Shown: one piece after another, positions 11,808-23,261 of the stretch
Layout: every line of letters starts with the position of its first letter
Numbering within the stretch: the first letter of the stretch is position 1
NCBI GenBank assembly: GCA_027924585.1
Contig: BSBM01000372.1
Span: 29,692,001 to 29,756,000 of the forward strand
Source of the DNA: Larix kaempferi
Taxonomy: Eukaryota > Streptophyta > Pinopsida > Pinales > Pinaceae
Direction: 5' to 3'
Length of the DNA: 64,000 nt
Program-made: the position numbers and the translations under genes
The notes under the pieces: generated by a model
What the model saw: only the letters and a program-made list of their open reading frames with translations
The model's database searches: none
What the model was told of the DNA's origin: nothing

Positions 11808-12180
11808 ATTGAGAGAATAGGTTGAGTAGTTGCTTTCGGTAGTGCACCAAAAGCCTCTGTATTTCCACAGCAAATCTTGGTGCCATTTCATTGCATTCAT
11901 TGGATAAATTCAATGAGGTCTATCCAGGTGTGAAGGATACGGATAAAAGTTCCTACTATCCTAAAGAAGTGCTCAATAGTAGTATACCTCCTTATTGAGA
12001 GTTTTTTGCAAGTTATTCAAATTTTTTGAGTGCAACAGCAATTACAGCAATTTTCTATAGTTGCAGCAATTACAACAGTTTTCTGCAGTTGCAGCAGTTT
12101 TTTGCAGTTGCAACACTTATGCTGCAGTAGCAGTAGCATATATTTTCCATTGTTTTTGCAGGTATTCTACAATATTTTCC

Positions 12181-13267
12181 ATGAATCTGAAAGCAATTCC
12201 TCCTCTCTCTACATTCAACTATGATGAGTGGAAACCAAAGATGATAGCATATCTAAAGAGACAAGGTCTTTTTGATATGTGTATTGGTGTTATGAAAGAT
12301 TTTTCTTCCTATGAAGAAGAGAATGATAGGATAAATGAATGTGACAGATCATTTGGAGCAATGTGTATTGCTATGTCTCCTAGTATGCGCTGCCTCATTG
12401 ATACTGTTGAATATCCAAGTGATCTATGGGCCCAACTAGACAAAGCATTTGGCAAGCTGAATGAAGATATTGGTGCAAATTATTTGGAGAACAAGCCCAG
12501 TGATACCTCCTTAAGTGTTCTCTCTAATTATGTCTCGGCCTCAATCATATCTCATGATGAAATTGTTCAAGATGAAGAAGAAGCTGCAGATTCAACACTC
12601 ATGTTCTCAATGTCCTCTATTTTGAATTCTGAGCAAGATAAGCCAGTCCATACTCTAGAATCTGAAGAGGTTCTTAAATCCTCTCTTTCACATGAGTTGT
12701 TGGTGTGCAGAATTATGATCTATTGAATGATTTGGAGGTTAAATCAGAGTTTGGAGGTGATACATCTGCCCTCCTTGATCACATGCTTCTATGAACTTTT
12801 ATTTGATCATTGGCACATGCTCTCAGAGTTTCTCTGAAGATGGAGAACACTACCATTCGCTTGGGTTCAAGTCTCAAGCATATTTTGGTGATTTTGGTTT
12901 TGATCTCACCCCTGCTAGTTCAAAGGAGATCACAAGAAACCATCTATCAATTCTTGGAGTTGATTTGAAGTCCAATCCACCACCTTCATGTCATAGTTCA
13001 TTTGGTTATGATCTCGCCTATGTTGGTTCAAAGGAGATATCAAAGAACTAACTACACATTCCTGGAATTGATCCCACCTCAACTGGTTTGAATCACAGGT
13101 TCCAGGATGATCTTCATATTTTTGGAATTGTTCTCACCATGTTCGGTCTGAAGAGCAAGTTCAGAAAGCCTCCATATTCGCTTGCATCCACTGAAGGAGA
13201 ATACAAGCACATGTTTTTGGAGCATGATCCACTTCTTCCCAAGAGGAAGATACCTCCAGACATATGA
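12181..13267 (+). pseudogene. Gag-like protein with unrecognised C-terminal region, body 2 (frameshifted)
   Basis: Starts at the ATG at 12181 (MNLKAIPPLSTFNYDEW). It stays open through the gag-like N-terminus and an acidic linker (DEEEAADSTLMFSMSS) to a stop at 12726. Relative to body 1, a small deletion near 12694 shifts the frame. The C-terminal half then reads in another frame (12791-13051), then on past a stop to the TGA at 13265-13267, ending with a basic KRKIPPDI-type tail. The duplicated GSKEI...LGVD motif is kept. The upstream leader (12015-12150) is rich in imperfect GCA/GTT triplets and is longer than in body 1. Confidence 0.7.
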
Positions 13268-13448
13268 TCAATCATCACACGTACTTGAGTTTGTAGCAAT
13301 TAATGTTTTGGTGTGTTTCAGTCCAATTTGAGGGGGGGGGTTCCCCATTTCCTTGGTTCATGGACTATTCTTTATTTTTTATCATTTATTCGATTGCATG
13401 GGTGACCTTTGGTCTTAGTAACCAAGGCCCAGGATGAAAAAGTATGGA

Positions 13449-13458
13449 TTAAGGGGGG
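13449..13458 (+). other. Polypurine tract, body 2
   Basis: TTAAGGGGGG abuts the third LTR. Confidence 0.75.
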
Positions 13459-14095
13459 TGTTAGGATATTTCAATACTCCATCCTTGTCCTACCTAGCAT
13501 TATTTATTTTTCCTACTTGTTGATGATGTCATTTTCCCCCTAGTGGTGTGCACATGTCATCCGGGATCCATCTACCACCTTATGATCCTTGCATGCATCG
13601 TTTTATGACCACTTCAGTCATTTCCCTATCTTATAGGAACCTAATGAGTGTTCCAGTGTAGTCCACCTAAGTTATCTGACTCTTGTTGGGGGTTAGAGCT
13701 CCGAATGCCACTGATTGTGGACTCATGCACCATTTTTTGACTAGCATGCATGACAGACTCACTATTGCACCCTTCTTATTCAGTTAACTAATTGTGACTT
13801 CAGTTAACTGAGTTTAGGTTCAGTTCAGTTGACTTTGAGTCTTCCGAAGCACCCCAGTGGTGATAATCCCTATGCTAGACCAACTGAGATTCGAATTCTC
13901 TCCATTGTATTATCATTGTTCATTATACTGATAATTGAGTAGTGTGACATTATTCTACTCCTATCTGAGTTATGCTGCATTATTATTCTTCTGCTCTTTT
14001 TACTGCAGTTTTCACTCTTATTCAAATTTTATGCTCATTCTTTCTTTGTGAGATATCCTCAGCTCTTTAGATCTGCTATGACATAGAATTTCACA
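13459..14095 (+). repeat. LTR 3 (right outer LTR) followed by TSD
   Basis: 637 bp, TGTTAGG...TTCACA, followed at 14096-14100 by CACGA, matching the left target-site copy. Confidence 0.85.
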
Positions 14096-14100
14096 CACGA

Positions 14101-14440
14101 TGCATACAATTACAATGGCCTAATTGATTTCATTAAATTTCCTAAACATTTTAGGTTGTATATGTCATGTTGAATTCACTAAATTTTCTAAAAATATTAG
14201 GTTGTATGTTTCATGTTCTCTTGGGATATGATATTCCAATATTGAACATGGTCGACTATAGTAAATCTATGAAATTTTACATGCATGCATATCAAATTAA
14301 GTTGTTAATTTAAATCTCATAACTATAAAATTAATAGTGTACTAAATGAGTGACAATGTGGAGGCTTTTCCATCAATTAGACAACACATAAACCTAAACA
14401 TAATTTTCAAGCAAGGACTCACTACTTTGTAGCTATTTTC
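14101..14440. repeat. Repeat unit 0, right part
   Basis: Continuation of 8254-8920 after the insertion. It aligns with 15955-16180 of unit A and 37120-37365 of unit B (shared TTTTACATGCATGCATATCA and GTGGAGGCTTTTCCATCAAT). Homology stops just where units A and B join the AGP exon 2 fragment; this unit has no AGP piece. Confidence 0.7.
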
Positions 14441-14602
14441 CATCAAATTTAGCTATTCTTCTTATTCATTTTAATTATACTAGTTTTAATTTTGTATGTT
14501 GATAGATTGATGTAATCGTGCATACAACAACTACTTCATACATGAATAATGCACACAAAATTGTAGGGATAGTATTTATGCACCATCGTTAACCTATGCC
14601 AC

Positions 14603-14707
14603 ATGGCATTTATGAAGTGGAACATGTGCCATGGGGCATCTATGAAGTGGAACATGTGCCATGGGTAATCTATGAAGTGGAACATGTTCCATGTGGCATC
14701 TATGAAT
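14603..14707. repeat. 30-bp tandem repeat, about 3.5 copies
   Basis: Unit ATGGGGCATCTATGAAGTGG plus AACATGTGCC, with point variants; the first copy is 28 bp. On the minus strand it reads as a 10-residue HMFHFIDAPW-type repeat in a 60-codon frame, probably chance. Confidence 0.8.
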
Positions 14708-16182
14708 CGGGTTTCCATCTAAGTGTACATAATACAATTTCAAGCTAAAACATGCACATCTTCAATTGTAGTATGACCTATCTTCCCCACTTTACCCTGC
14801 CCTATGCTAATTTATAGCCTATTATAACTTACGTCACCCTACCCTTTAACCAATCTACCATATATTTTCCTACCCTACCTTAGACTATATTATCCTAAGC
14901 TTATCCTACCATAGCCTACCTTAAGCATTTGTTAGATTATCCTACCTTTAAACTATTCTACCCTATATTAACCTAGTCCACGATTTATTCACCTATGTTA
15001 GCCTAACATACATTAATTTAAGTAGACTTATGATAATCTTGATTTTAAACATAATATATAGTTATCTTGCTTATAGACGGATTAATGCACACGCATTTCT
15101 AGTGTGGGCGCGCTTAAGAATGAATGCACGCACGTTCCTATTGCATGCATGTTATTTCAATTTTTTTTAAATGATGTGCAATTTCAATTATACGTATTAT
15201 AAATTTCAAGGAGGTTCAGCGGGGTGTGAACCTATTTAAAAAGGAAAGTGTTTGTGTTCCTGAAAGTGCACACGTATTTCTAATTTAGCAATGAGCATGC
15301 ATTCTTATTGCATTGAAAAGGGGGAGTAACTTCTTGAGAGCCCCATTGTATTATTTATTTATCTATCACATGATCATTAATCCATCTTCTGTGTTCCTTC
15401 ATTCATGTGAATTGAAGGTCTAGAGGTAAATTAGAGGCACACCATGTTTAACATTGTCAAGCCTCCACTACCACTTGCACACTACATGGAGGAATATCCT
15501 CCACTAGGTTACGCTTTCTTCTTCATATTAATTATCTTATTACATGATCATATATAATATTCATTTACATTATAATGATTTTAATGTTATCGGGTAACCC
15601 ACACAAGATCCTTACTAATAGTGTGTTGAACCTCTTATAAACACGGTGAAGAGCGAATCCAAAGGATAATTTCATAGATACATCCATATATGGATTATAT
15701 GAATTTAATTTAATGTTTTTATCATTCATATGATCTATGTATAGTTGTAGGTTGTATGCATATGAAATGATTATGTGCTATCTATGTGTTTGGGATGGAT
15801 GGTGTGTTTTTTTTTGCATTCTCAAGCCCAATCCTTATATTCAAAGATACAAATTACACTATATTTGAATAATTATTTTTTTATTATTATTGAAGAAGAA
15901 CAAGAAATAAAGCAAAAAATTAATGATAGCAATGAACAATGATTACAATTAGAGTATTTGTCATGTTGAATTTACTAAAATTCATAGAAATGTTAAGTCG
16001 TATGTTTCATGTTCTATTGGGATATGGTATACCCATGTTAATCATCGTTTACTATAATAAATCTATAAAATTTTACATGCATGCATATCAAATTAACTTG
16101 TTAATTTAAATCTCATAACTATATGGGTGACAATGTGGAGGCTTTTCCATCAATTAGACATAAACTCACTACTTTGTAGGAC

Positions 16183-16305
16183 ATGCATATTGTTTTTGCA
16201 AGCACCACCATCGACCAAGGAATAGCCTACATGCTCATGTTCCTGGCGCTAGTTCTGATCTACCTCATCCATCCCCTCAACGCCTTCCCTTACAATCTCT
16301 TTTGA
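16183..16305 (+). pseudogene. AGP exon 2 copy A, no exon 1
   Basis: 16202-16305 matches AGP exon 2 of the gene at 2994 (TTIDQGIAYMLMFLALVL, then YLIHPLNAFPYNLF, stop). Homology begins only about 15 bp upstream, in the former intron. Exon 1 with the signal peptide is absent. The acceptor TGCAG/G has become TGCAA/G, which removes the splice site or shifts it one base out of frame. The frame is nonetheless open from an ATG in old intron sequence (16183), giving a 40-residue frame without a signal peptide. I judge it a pseudogene. Its 3' UTR was separated from it by the insertion at 16310. Confidence 0.8.
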
Positions 16306-16540
16306 GGGTTGTTGTAGGTACAACACATCCCATGTTTTCTACAAAACATGGGAGCCCCAAATTTTTTATATGCAAAGAAAATGATTGAAATCCTTGGTCA
16401 TTTTAAGGTTTTCATCATGCTTTCATTTCTTTGTTTTTTATTTGATCAAGTTAAGCTTTTCCTTTTGAAAATTCCCTTGATTTTGTGTGTTTTTCATAAT
16501 TGCGGAAAGCACAGGTTTTTCCAAAAAAATGTCAGTTTTT

Positions 16541-16829
16541 TCGCAAACCCGCAATGCGGATTGCGGGATCTTGGTTTTCTGGTTTGGAAATGCTTTTCGT
16601 TCCGCAACCCGCAATGCGGATTGTAGAGGCGGAATTGTTTGTTTAATAATCGTGGTTGCTCATTCCGCAACCCGCAATGCGGGTTGCAGGTGCACCTTTT
16701 AATTTAGTTTTGCGCTTTGTGATCCCGCAACCCGCAACCTGCAAATTGTGGATTACGGGAACTTTTTGTTTGATAATGTTTAAAGTGGAGATCCCGCAAC
16801 CCGCAACTTTTGTATTATGGATTGCGGGA
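16541..16829. repeat. Array of five GC-rich hairpin repeats, about 60-bp period
   Basis: Copies start near 16541, 16601, 16663, 16723 and 16792. The core is CCGCAACCCGCAATGCGG. Several are inverted repeats: CCCGCAAT/ATTGCGGG around a 4-base loop in copy 1, GCAACCCGCA/TGCGGGTTGC around one base in copy 3, TCCCGCAA/TTGCGGGA across 22 bases in copy 5. Spacers of about 25-40 bp are AT-rich and differ. Confidence 0.8.
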
Positions 16830-17358
16830 AGGATGTACATAATTGCAAAATAAACCTACGATATTTCTATTTCGCAGCTTGCATATTTAATCTTGACCGT
16901 TGATTTGCCTTGATCCTACAATTGATATTGGATTGTTTTTGTTTTGAATAATTATCCTGCTTCTCCGTTTTCTTCACCATTTTTTATTTGCAATCGATTT
17001 TCAAACTGCAATTTTCACCTGCGGCCGCTTATGAACTGATCATCATTGATTCAACTAATTTGTAATCGATTGGGTGTTAAGGTCTAACATTAATCATACG
17101 TGAATTATTGCAATATTATCATGTCTTAATTCAATCCCTGTTGACGCATGTGCGTTATTTCAATATGGACGTGATAATTGCAAGTTTCAGACCGTAAGGT
17201 TTTAATCATGCCAATTCATTACGCTCAGCCATTCCTGGAATCTTTATTGTTTTCTATTTAATACACGCTTCAACATGGGTAATTCGTTGTTCGCCATATT
17301 GTAATGGAAAAGTATTGTTAGTTAATTTTTCATAATTTTTCCTTCTGACAATTGTATT

Positions 17359-17592
17359 GTGAGCAATATGAAGGGAGATCATAAATCTTTGGTTAGGTTC
17401 TGTAAAGATAAACAACTTCAGCCTCTTATATATCAAGAGCCTGTGTCGCCACCTTTTGATGCAGGTGTTCCTGATGAAAGCAATGGTAGTGAAGAAGAAC
17501 CTGAGATTCAATCCATCTGCATACACCTCCCTCAGAAGAAGAGAAGGAAGATCACTAAAAATCCAGTTGATCAAGACAATACCATTATCTAG
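17359..17592 (+). other. Unrecognised 77-codon open frame inside the 2.5-kb insertion
   Basis: Starts MSNMKGDHKSLVRFC, has an acidic middle (ESNGSEEEPE) and a basic cluster (QKKRRKITK). No known domain. There is no unit B counterpart because the insertion is absent there. It may be a relic of the element or chance. Confidence 0.2.
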
Positions 17593-18785
17593 GATTTTAT
17601 AGTCAATGAGGAACCTGTCACTCCATTAATCCCTTTGAAGGAAGAGCCAGTGGCCAACTTTTCAGTTTCGAGAATGTTGTTGATCATCATAAATCTTCCA
17701 AGAAAGATTTTCCATCTCCCTTATTATCCGTCACAGACAGCTAGTAGTATGTGGTTAACCTCCACAATTTATTACGGGATGTTTCCCGCAACTTATGTGA
17801 TGAACATCTTTTGCAAAATTTTGTGAACATTTGTTTTGAACCATTCTCTACGATGATATGATTAGAATAGTCTAATTTTGTAAATCCTTGTTTTCATGGG
17901 AAAGCTATCCTTTGTAACCATTTTTGTAATTATTATTTAAAGAGATAGAAGCCTCATGGGGGGGGGGTAGAGAATTGCCAAAGAAGGACTCGAGAAACGC
18001 TGTTTCACTTGAGATCATGTAATTTTTTGCATACCAATGAATCAAAGTTAGTTTCTTTTGGCATCTTCTTTGTGTAAGTTATCAAATTTCTTTGATGATG
18101 TCTGATTTCTTCACCTTAATTATCAGATAATACTGTTGATTTTGTAGCCAATCATTAATGTATTGATCTAGAATTTAGATTTGTCTTGATTCATTATCTT
18201 TCTGTATTTAATTTTTAATTGAATTTCTTTAATTAAAATATTTATCTATTTCTGCAAATGATTCACAGAAACTATAAAATCAATAGTTCATGTTAATTTT
18301 TCAATTGACAAAAGAACAAGAGGATAATCTTTGATATGCTTAATCTTTGAATTATTATCAGCAATTTTCATTGTTTGATTATATTTTGAAGTATGAGTTA
18401 ATGATTCAATTTCACATTTCTGTCAAGTTGATGAGATAACTTATTGGAACTCAAACCAAGTTACCCTACACACAAACAATACACTCCCTTTAGATTAGAT
18501 CTAACTTAGCTTAGATTTCTTTTAAGGTAGAGTTGTCTTAGGTTTAGATCCACTTTAGAATTAGGACACTTTTGTTCTTCCATCTTAGGAAGACAAATCC
18601 TTCTAGGATCAAACCCTATAAGTGCCAGCGGAGGCCTTTGTATTTGTGGGAGATTGCTATTCCAAACAGGCTGGGGAAAGAACTATCCTTGCGTAGGACC
18701 TTTTGAAGCCTTTCAGTCTGGGTTTTCCCCCTCTGTTGTTAGCCTTAGAACCCATTCCAGCACCTACACATCCAAGGCTCCAACA

Positions 18786-19290
18786 AGGTTCCAACGATCT
18801 GTTATGCGTTTATTGACAGAAAAGAAAAGAAAATAGAGAGAAAAGGCTTGGATTTGTATTATAGATGAAACCATGTATTTTGGGTTTACCTTTTATTTTG
18901 ATGCCATGTCGATCAGATCCGAGGGACTAACTTTCTCTTCCCTCTGATAATTGTTTTGTGTATGTACATGCATTTTATTTATAGCTATTATTGATCATTG
19001 ATATGCAATCTTTATAAATTTATTTTAAAAACTTATCAATAAATGCTATTCTAATTATTTAGTCTTCTCTTATTGTGTTCTTTAGATGCTGGCTATTGGC
19101 TTTTTCTCAAACGTGATAAATTATTTATCGATTAACAACCTCCCAAGGAAACAAATGTATGTACAATGATAATCAATTCTTTGCATTGGTTGGAATTGTG
19201 ACACATGCATATCTATGAAAAGTTGAAGGCATTAAATAAGAATATTATAGTTGTCCAACAGTGGCACTCCACCCTCGGAAAAAGTTCAAT
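18786..19290 (+). repeat. AGP 3' UTR/flank, copy A, resumed after the insertion
   Basis: Matches 3330-3838 of the parent AGP locus (shared TTGACAGAAAAGAAAAG and ACACATGCATATCT). Unit B keeps only the first ~200 bp, with about 340 bp replaced by about 50 bp. Confidence 0.75.
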
Positions 19291-19619
19291 CATGTCATTG
19301 TAGCAGTTTTAACAACGCTCTCTTGCAAACTGAGCAAGGCAATAAGAAAAAAGTTGACATATGCTCAGCTCAAAACACAAAATAAGTGAGGAAAAGAATG
19401 GTCAAAGTCGGTAATACCTACACACTCTATTTTTTAAAGAAACTCGATTTTTAATGCTAGTTTATTACTCTGTTATGGGGGTTTGAAAATAAAATTTAAG
19501 TCTTCAACCAAGAAAAACTAGTAGAAGAAGGGTTGAAGGGTGGAATTTGTGGACTAATATCATCTCAAATAAACAGAGCAATCATTCTGACACCATGACA
19601 AGGGATTCATTAGACACGA

Positions 19620-21840
19620 GCCTACAAATTACTCTAATTTTTATAAGAATCCCAAGGTGGCTGAGGCTTTCAAAGAAGTCAGGTGGATGAATTATTTCAA
19701 GAAGTTAGATGAGTACAATGATGAAGCCACTCAATAATTCGCACTAAACCTAAGGAAGATAAGTGAACTGGAATATGTCATGAAGGTAAAAGGGATTATT
19801 GATACTGTAGATGAAGACACCCTAAGTAGAATAATAGGCCTATCGAAAGGAATTAGATGGGACAAACAAGATAGGGAGCTTGCTCAGAAGGACAAGAAGA
19901 AATTTTTCAGTTCATATGAGACCTTTGAAGAAACAAAGAATGGCATCTAAAGGTAGTCACTCACAAAACCTTGGGATGATATTGCTCTCTCTATAATAAA
20001 ATACATTACATGTGAGGGGAGGTTTAGTATGGTACCTGCCTACCATTTCATATTCCTATAGCTATGAGGAATCTTTGATGGTAGAAACCTGGACAAAATA
20101 TTCCTTGGTTCCTACTAATATATTTATCAGCAATGAGTTTGAAATCCCAATCTAGAAAGCCTGATTTATTAGCACATCATTACCTCAATTAAGCTTATAA
20201 TATGTGATGCCTTGAAAACACACTATGCACCACTTCAATGGAACGAATTCCTTCATCTAAAGGAGGATGAGATCCAGGGATACAAAAGGACTTGTAGATT
20301 CCTACAAAGGTCCCCCTCTAGATGACACCGATGGAAAGGAAAAGGAAAACAGACATGGAAAAATCATATGTCTACCCTAGGAAGACAAGATCCACATCAA
20401 AAAATAAATCAGTGCAGGTGAAGGAAACCACAAAGAATGGGACCACACTTGACAGTGTTGAAGATCTAGTAGATGCATTGATCCAACTAGTTACTCTTAA
20501 CTCAAACCTCGATCAACTACTAGAATCTACATCAGACCTGGTTAAAAGGATTAAAATAAGAACCAAAGAAAAAGGGGGAGCAAATAAGAAACCAACAAGG
20601 GAAGCAATAGTAGTAGTAGATGAAGAATCCATGCAAGATCCCCCTGATGACATGGAAATGCAGGATCTCCATAAAATGACAATTGAAGTAAAGACCTCAG
20701 AATTTGCCAACATCAGGCTATTTTAGGAGAAAGAACAATAAATTCAGCAATTAATGATCCAGTTGCAAGGAAAATAAAAGGAAATCCTCCATTGGAAACA
20801 TATTTCCCAAGCACATCAGGTAGTGAAAAATACCAATAACAATGGTTCCTCTATTAAGAAGGAAAAAGAAAGCAATTTCATACAGGAAAAATCCCAAATT
20901 TTGAGAATGCAATATATTGAGAGAAAAAAGAAGTTGGAGATTGACAATAACATACTAAGTAGAGAGGTACAAGAGCGCTTGGAGGAATTGGAACTCAAAT
21001 CCAGAAGATAAGAAGAGTTGGAAGCCATAGTAGCAAAATTTCAGGAAATATCCCAGGAACTGTTAGAATGTATGTCTCCCTCAAGGGTATACTCATTATT
21101 TTTGAAAGAGAAGTAGTTACATTTTCAAATGAGAGACTTAAGGACTCGCTCCTTGATCATCTTATATCTCCAAAATATTTTGTGAACACTTTCCTAGAAA
21201 GTGGTGAGGAAGAGAAAGATCAACCTAGTGAATTTTACATGCGCAATAATATCTTGCCCCATCCTTTTAGATGGACCCCCGATCCTTGTGTTGGGGACTT
21301 GTAACTCAGAGCACTATGTTCATGGATACTAAATGAGAGTAAAATGGATATTGAAATGGCCAAGTACCAAAGAAAGGAAAGACAAAATCATCTGTGGATA
21401 AGGCCATAGGCTCCCAATCTTGAAGGGGTGGTCTCGGGCCATCAAGAGCTAATCACAGATAATGAACTCATCCTCATCTTGAAGGAGAAGCAAGTTGGAG
21501 CATTAGAACACTTCACAAGGGTATTTTAAGGAAGTAAGGAAAGATTCATCAAAGAATCCCAAGCAATGTGGAAGGATCTCCCACCTAGACTACAAATAGT
21601 AGATATTCACATCCCCTTCAATCTGATGAGGGAACTATTCAAATCACAGCTATGCATATCCATTGTAGAGAAGATGGAGCTTGAGTGGATTGGCCTTATG
21701 CTCAATCCACCCTTGCTTTTAACCGTCCCATATGTAGAGAAATGGAATGAAAAGACATAGTAGAAGCATGGGGAGAACTGGATTATTCCAAGGGATACTA
21801 TCAACCAAGGGCATTGACCAAATGTATGGCTTTGGATGCT
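19620..21840 (+). pseudogene. Unrecognised retroelement-like coiled-coil protein, copy A (broken)
   Basis: Pieces of one protein read in order on the plus strand. 19650-19960 has a domain with KEVRWMNYFKKLDEYNDEAT, FALNLRKISELEYV and LSRIIGLSKGIRW. 20322-20726 gives a basic/acidic linker (RKTRSTSKNKSVQV, LDSVEDLVDALIQLVTLNSN). 20823-21011 gives a charged coiled-coil region (KKKLEIDNNILSREVQERLE). 21566-21760 has LRMELF-like and EKMELEWIGLMLNPPLLL sequence. Stops and shifts separate the pieces. The parallel copy at 38040-40200 has the same order with different breaks, so the parent gene was longer and probably intact before the duplication. It looks like a gag-like or transposon-associated protein, but I cannot name the family. 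Confidence 0.5.
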
Positions 21841-23261
21841 AGAGCAGAACCATAGGGACTAGCCCAATCACAAGAAGGAACATCAATCCTCCCTTTTTGT
21901 TGTGACATAAGGATGTGCAATACCTTACGTAGGGGAGAGATGATGGGCTGCCAAAATGGTGAGAGTTATCCCATCCATGTCATGGTCCACAAGGATTAAG
22001 AGATGGAAATTATCTGAAGGAAGTTGTATTAGCGATAAGATCACCTGTTTTTGCATGCATATATAGTTGGAATTAATGTTTGATTTAAATTATTCATTTA
22101 ACTATTTAAACTTCCTTATTTGGTGACTAATACAAGAATGTTAATAAATTGATCTTAGTATGTCACCAATAGATAGGTCATGATCTCGCGTGCTAGAGAA
22201 GACAATTGGCTTTCCACCACAGTGAGGGAGGCAGGTATTCGAAGCACCTACCAAGATACCTTTCTAGCAGGTGTCATCACGTATGAGAATCAGCTAAGCA
22301 ATCTGAAGTCAGTAGTAGCAGTCAGATGGTGCGTAGTCCTGATGAAGACTTAGTTTAGTTGAAGAAACAAGATGTTATTTGATTAATCATTTTTGCCTAT
22401 TTTTGTATTTAAAGGGAAAAGTGAGCAAGACACTATGATGCACTCCTACAATATTATTATTTTGATAAACTTGTTACTGTTGTTAAAGTTCCAAACACGT
22501 ATTATGTATTGTCAAGTTTTTTGATAAACGAAAAGGACGTATTTTGCAGCACTTATCTTAGTAGCCTTTCGATTCTTGTAGTATCCTTGGGTAGGTCCCA
22601 CCCAGGGGTAATATAGGGATCCCTTGTTCTTAGATTAGATTTAGTTGTGTTATCGTTTTATGCAAACATTGTAGAGGATTACTATTTCCTATAGAATTTC
22701 TACATTAACTATGATTTCTCATGGAGGAAGCTTTATTTTCATTCTTTGTGCACAGATTTTTCTTGCTTATGCTTTTGGTAGTTAAATTTTTTGTTTGCTT
22801 AGATTTGTTTACTTGTTATGCTTGCATCTATTATTTGACTTAATTAATACTTCCCCTCTACATCTTGAGTATTTGCATGGACTTGGTAGTTACTATGTTT
22901 CCCACGTCTTATATACCCAGGCTATAGTAAGGCAATTCATCACCTTTAGCTATCTAGCTAAGTTGGGGAAGATGGTCCAACTCTGCATTTATGCACTTTG
23001 TAGATAGAAGTTAATTATGCTTTAAATAGAATTTTTTATGGTTGATAACATTAGATTCATTTCTTGTTATTAGTTTAAGTTTTTATTTATACTACTAGAC
23101 AAGTTTTCCCATTTGTAGATGCATATACTTTGTTGAACCCTCTCAAGTTTGTACGAATCCTTGGGTTGACAATTAAAGTTAAGGTTAGAAGATACAATAT
23201 TATACGGTTGATGACTTTATCCCACCAAATGGTGGTCCTATTAAACATAAGCAAACATGTG
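21841..23261. other. Unit A non-coding stretch between the coiled-coil pseudogene and the Copia element
   Basis: Aligns with about 40200-41695 in unit B. Small open frames such as 22795-23007 and 41164-41391 are similar only because the DNA is duplicated. No domain seen. Confidence 0.55.

Larger units (their letters stand above)
8921..14095 (+). mobile_element. Three-LTR, two-body non-autonomous Copia-like element
   Basis: Order is LTR (637 bp), internal (1606 bp), LTR (631 bp), internal (1664 bp), LTR (637 bp). Outer ends are TGTTAGG...TTCACA with a perfect 5-bp TSD. Each internal segment begins with a methionine-tRNA-type primer site and ends in a polypurine tract. Each carries one gag-like gene and no protease, integrase, reverse transcriptase or RNase H, so mobilisation would need another Copia element. 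In the first ~290 bp I count about 22-23 differences for each pair of LTRs, roughly 8%. Confidence 0.85.
16310..18785. mobile_element. 2476-bp TG...CA insertion, probable solo LTR, in the AGP copy 3' UTR
   Basis: Unit B reads straight from the exon-2 stop into the 3' UTR, while unit A has this segment between them. Ends are TGTTG...CAACA, as in LTRs. The flanks are AGGGT (16305-16309) and AGGTT (18786-18790); unit B has AGGTT at the empty site, so a 5-bp duplication with one later change is likely. No primer site, polypurine tract or pol motifs are seen. It holds a hairpin-repeat array (16541-16829) and an unrecognised 77-codon frame (17359-17592; acidic then basic, KKRRK near its end). A long solo LTR fits best; another element type is possible. 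Confidence 0.65.

Noticed and set aside
16541-16829. CRISPR-like array of repeats and spacers
   Set aside because: Repeats vary, are strongly palindromic, spacing is uneven, there are no cas genes, and the DNA is clearly eukaryotic.
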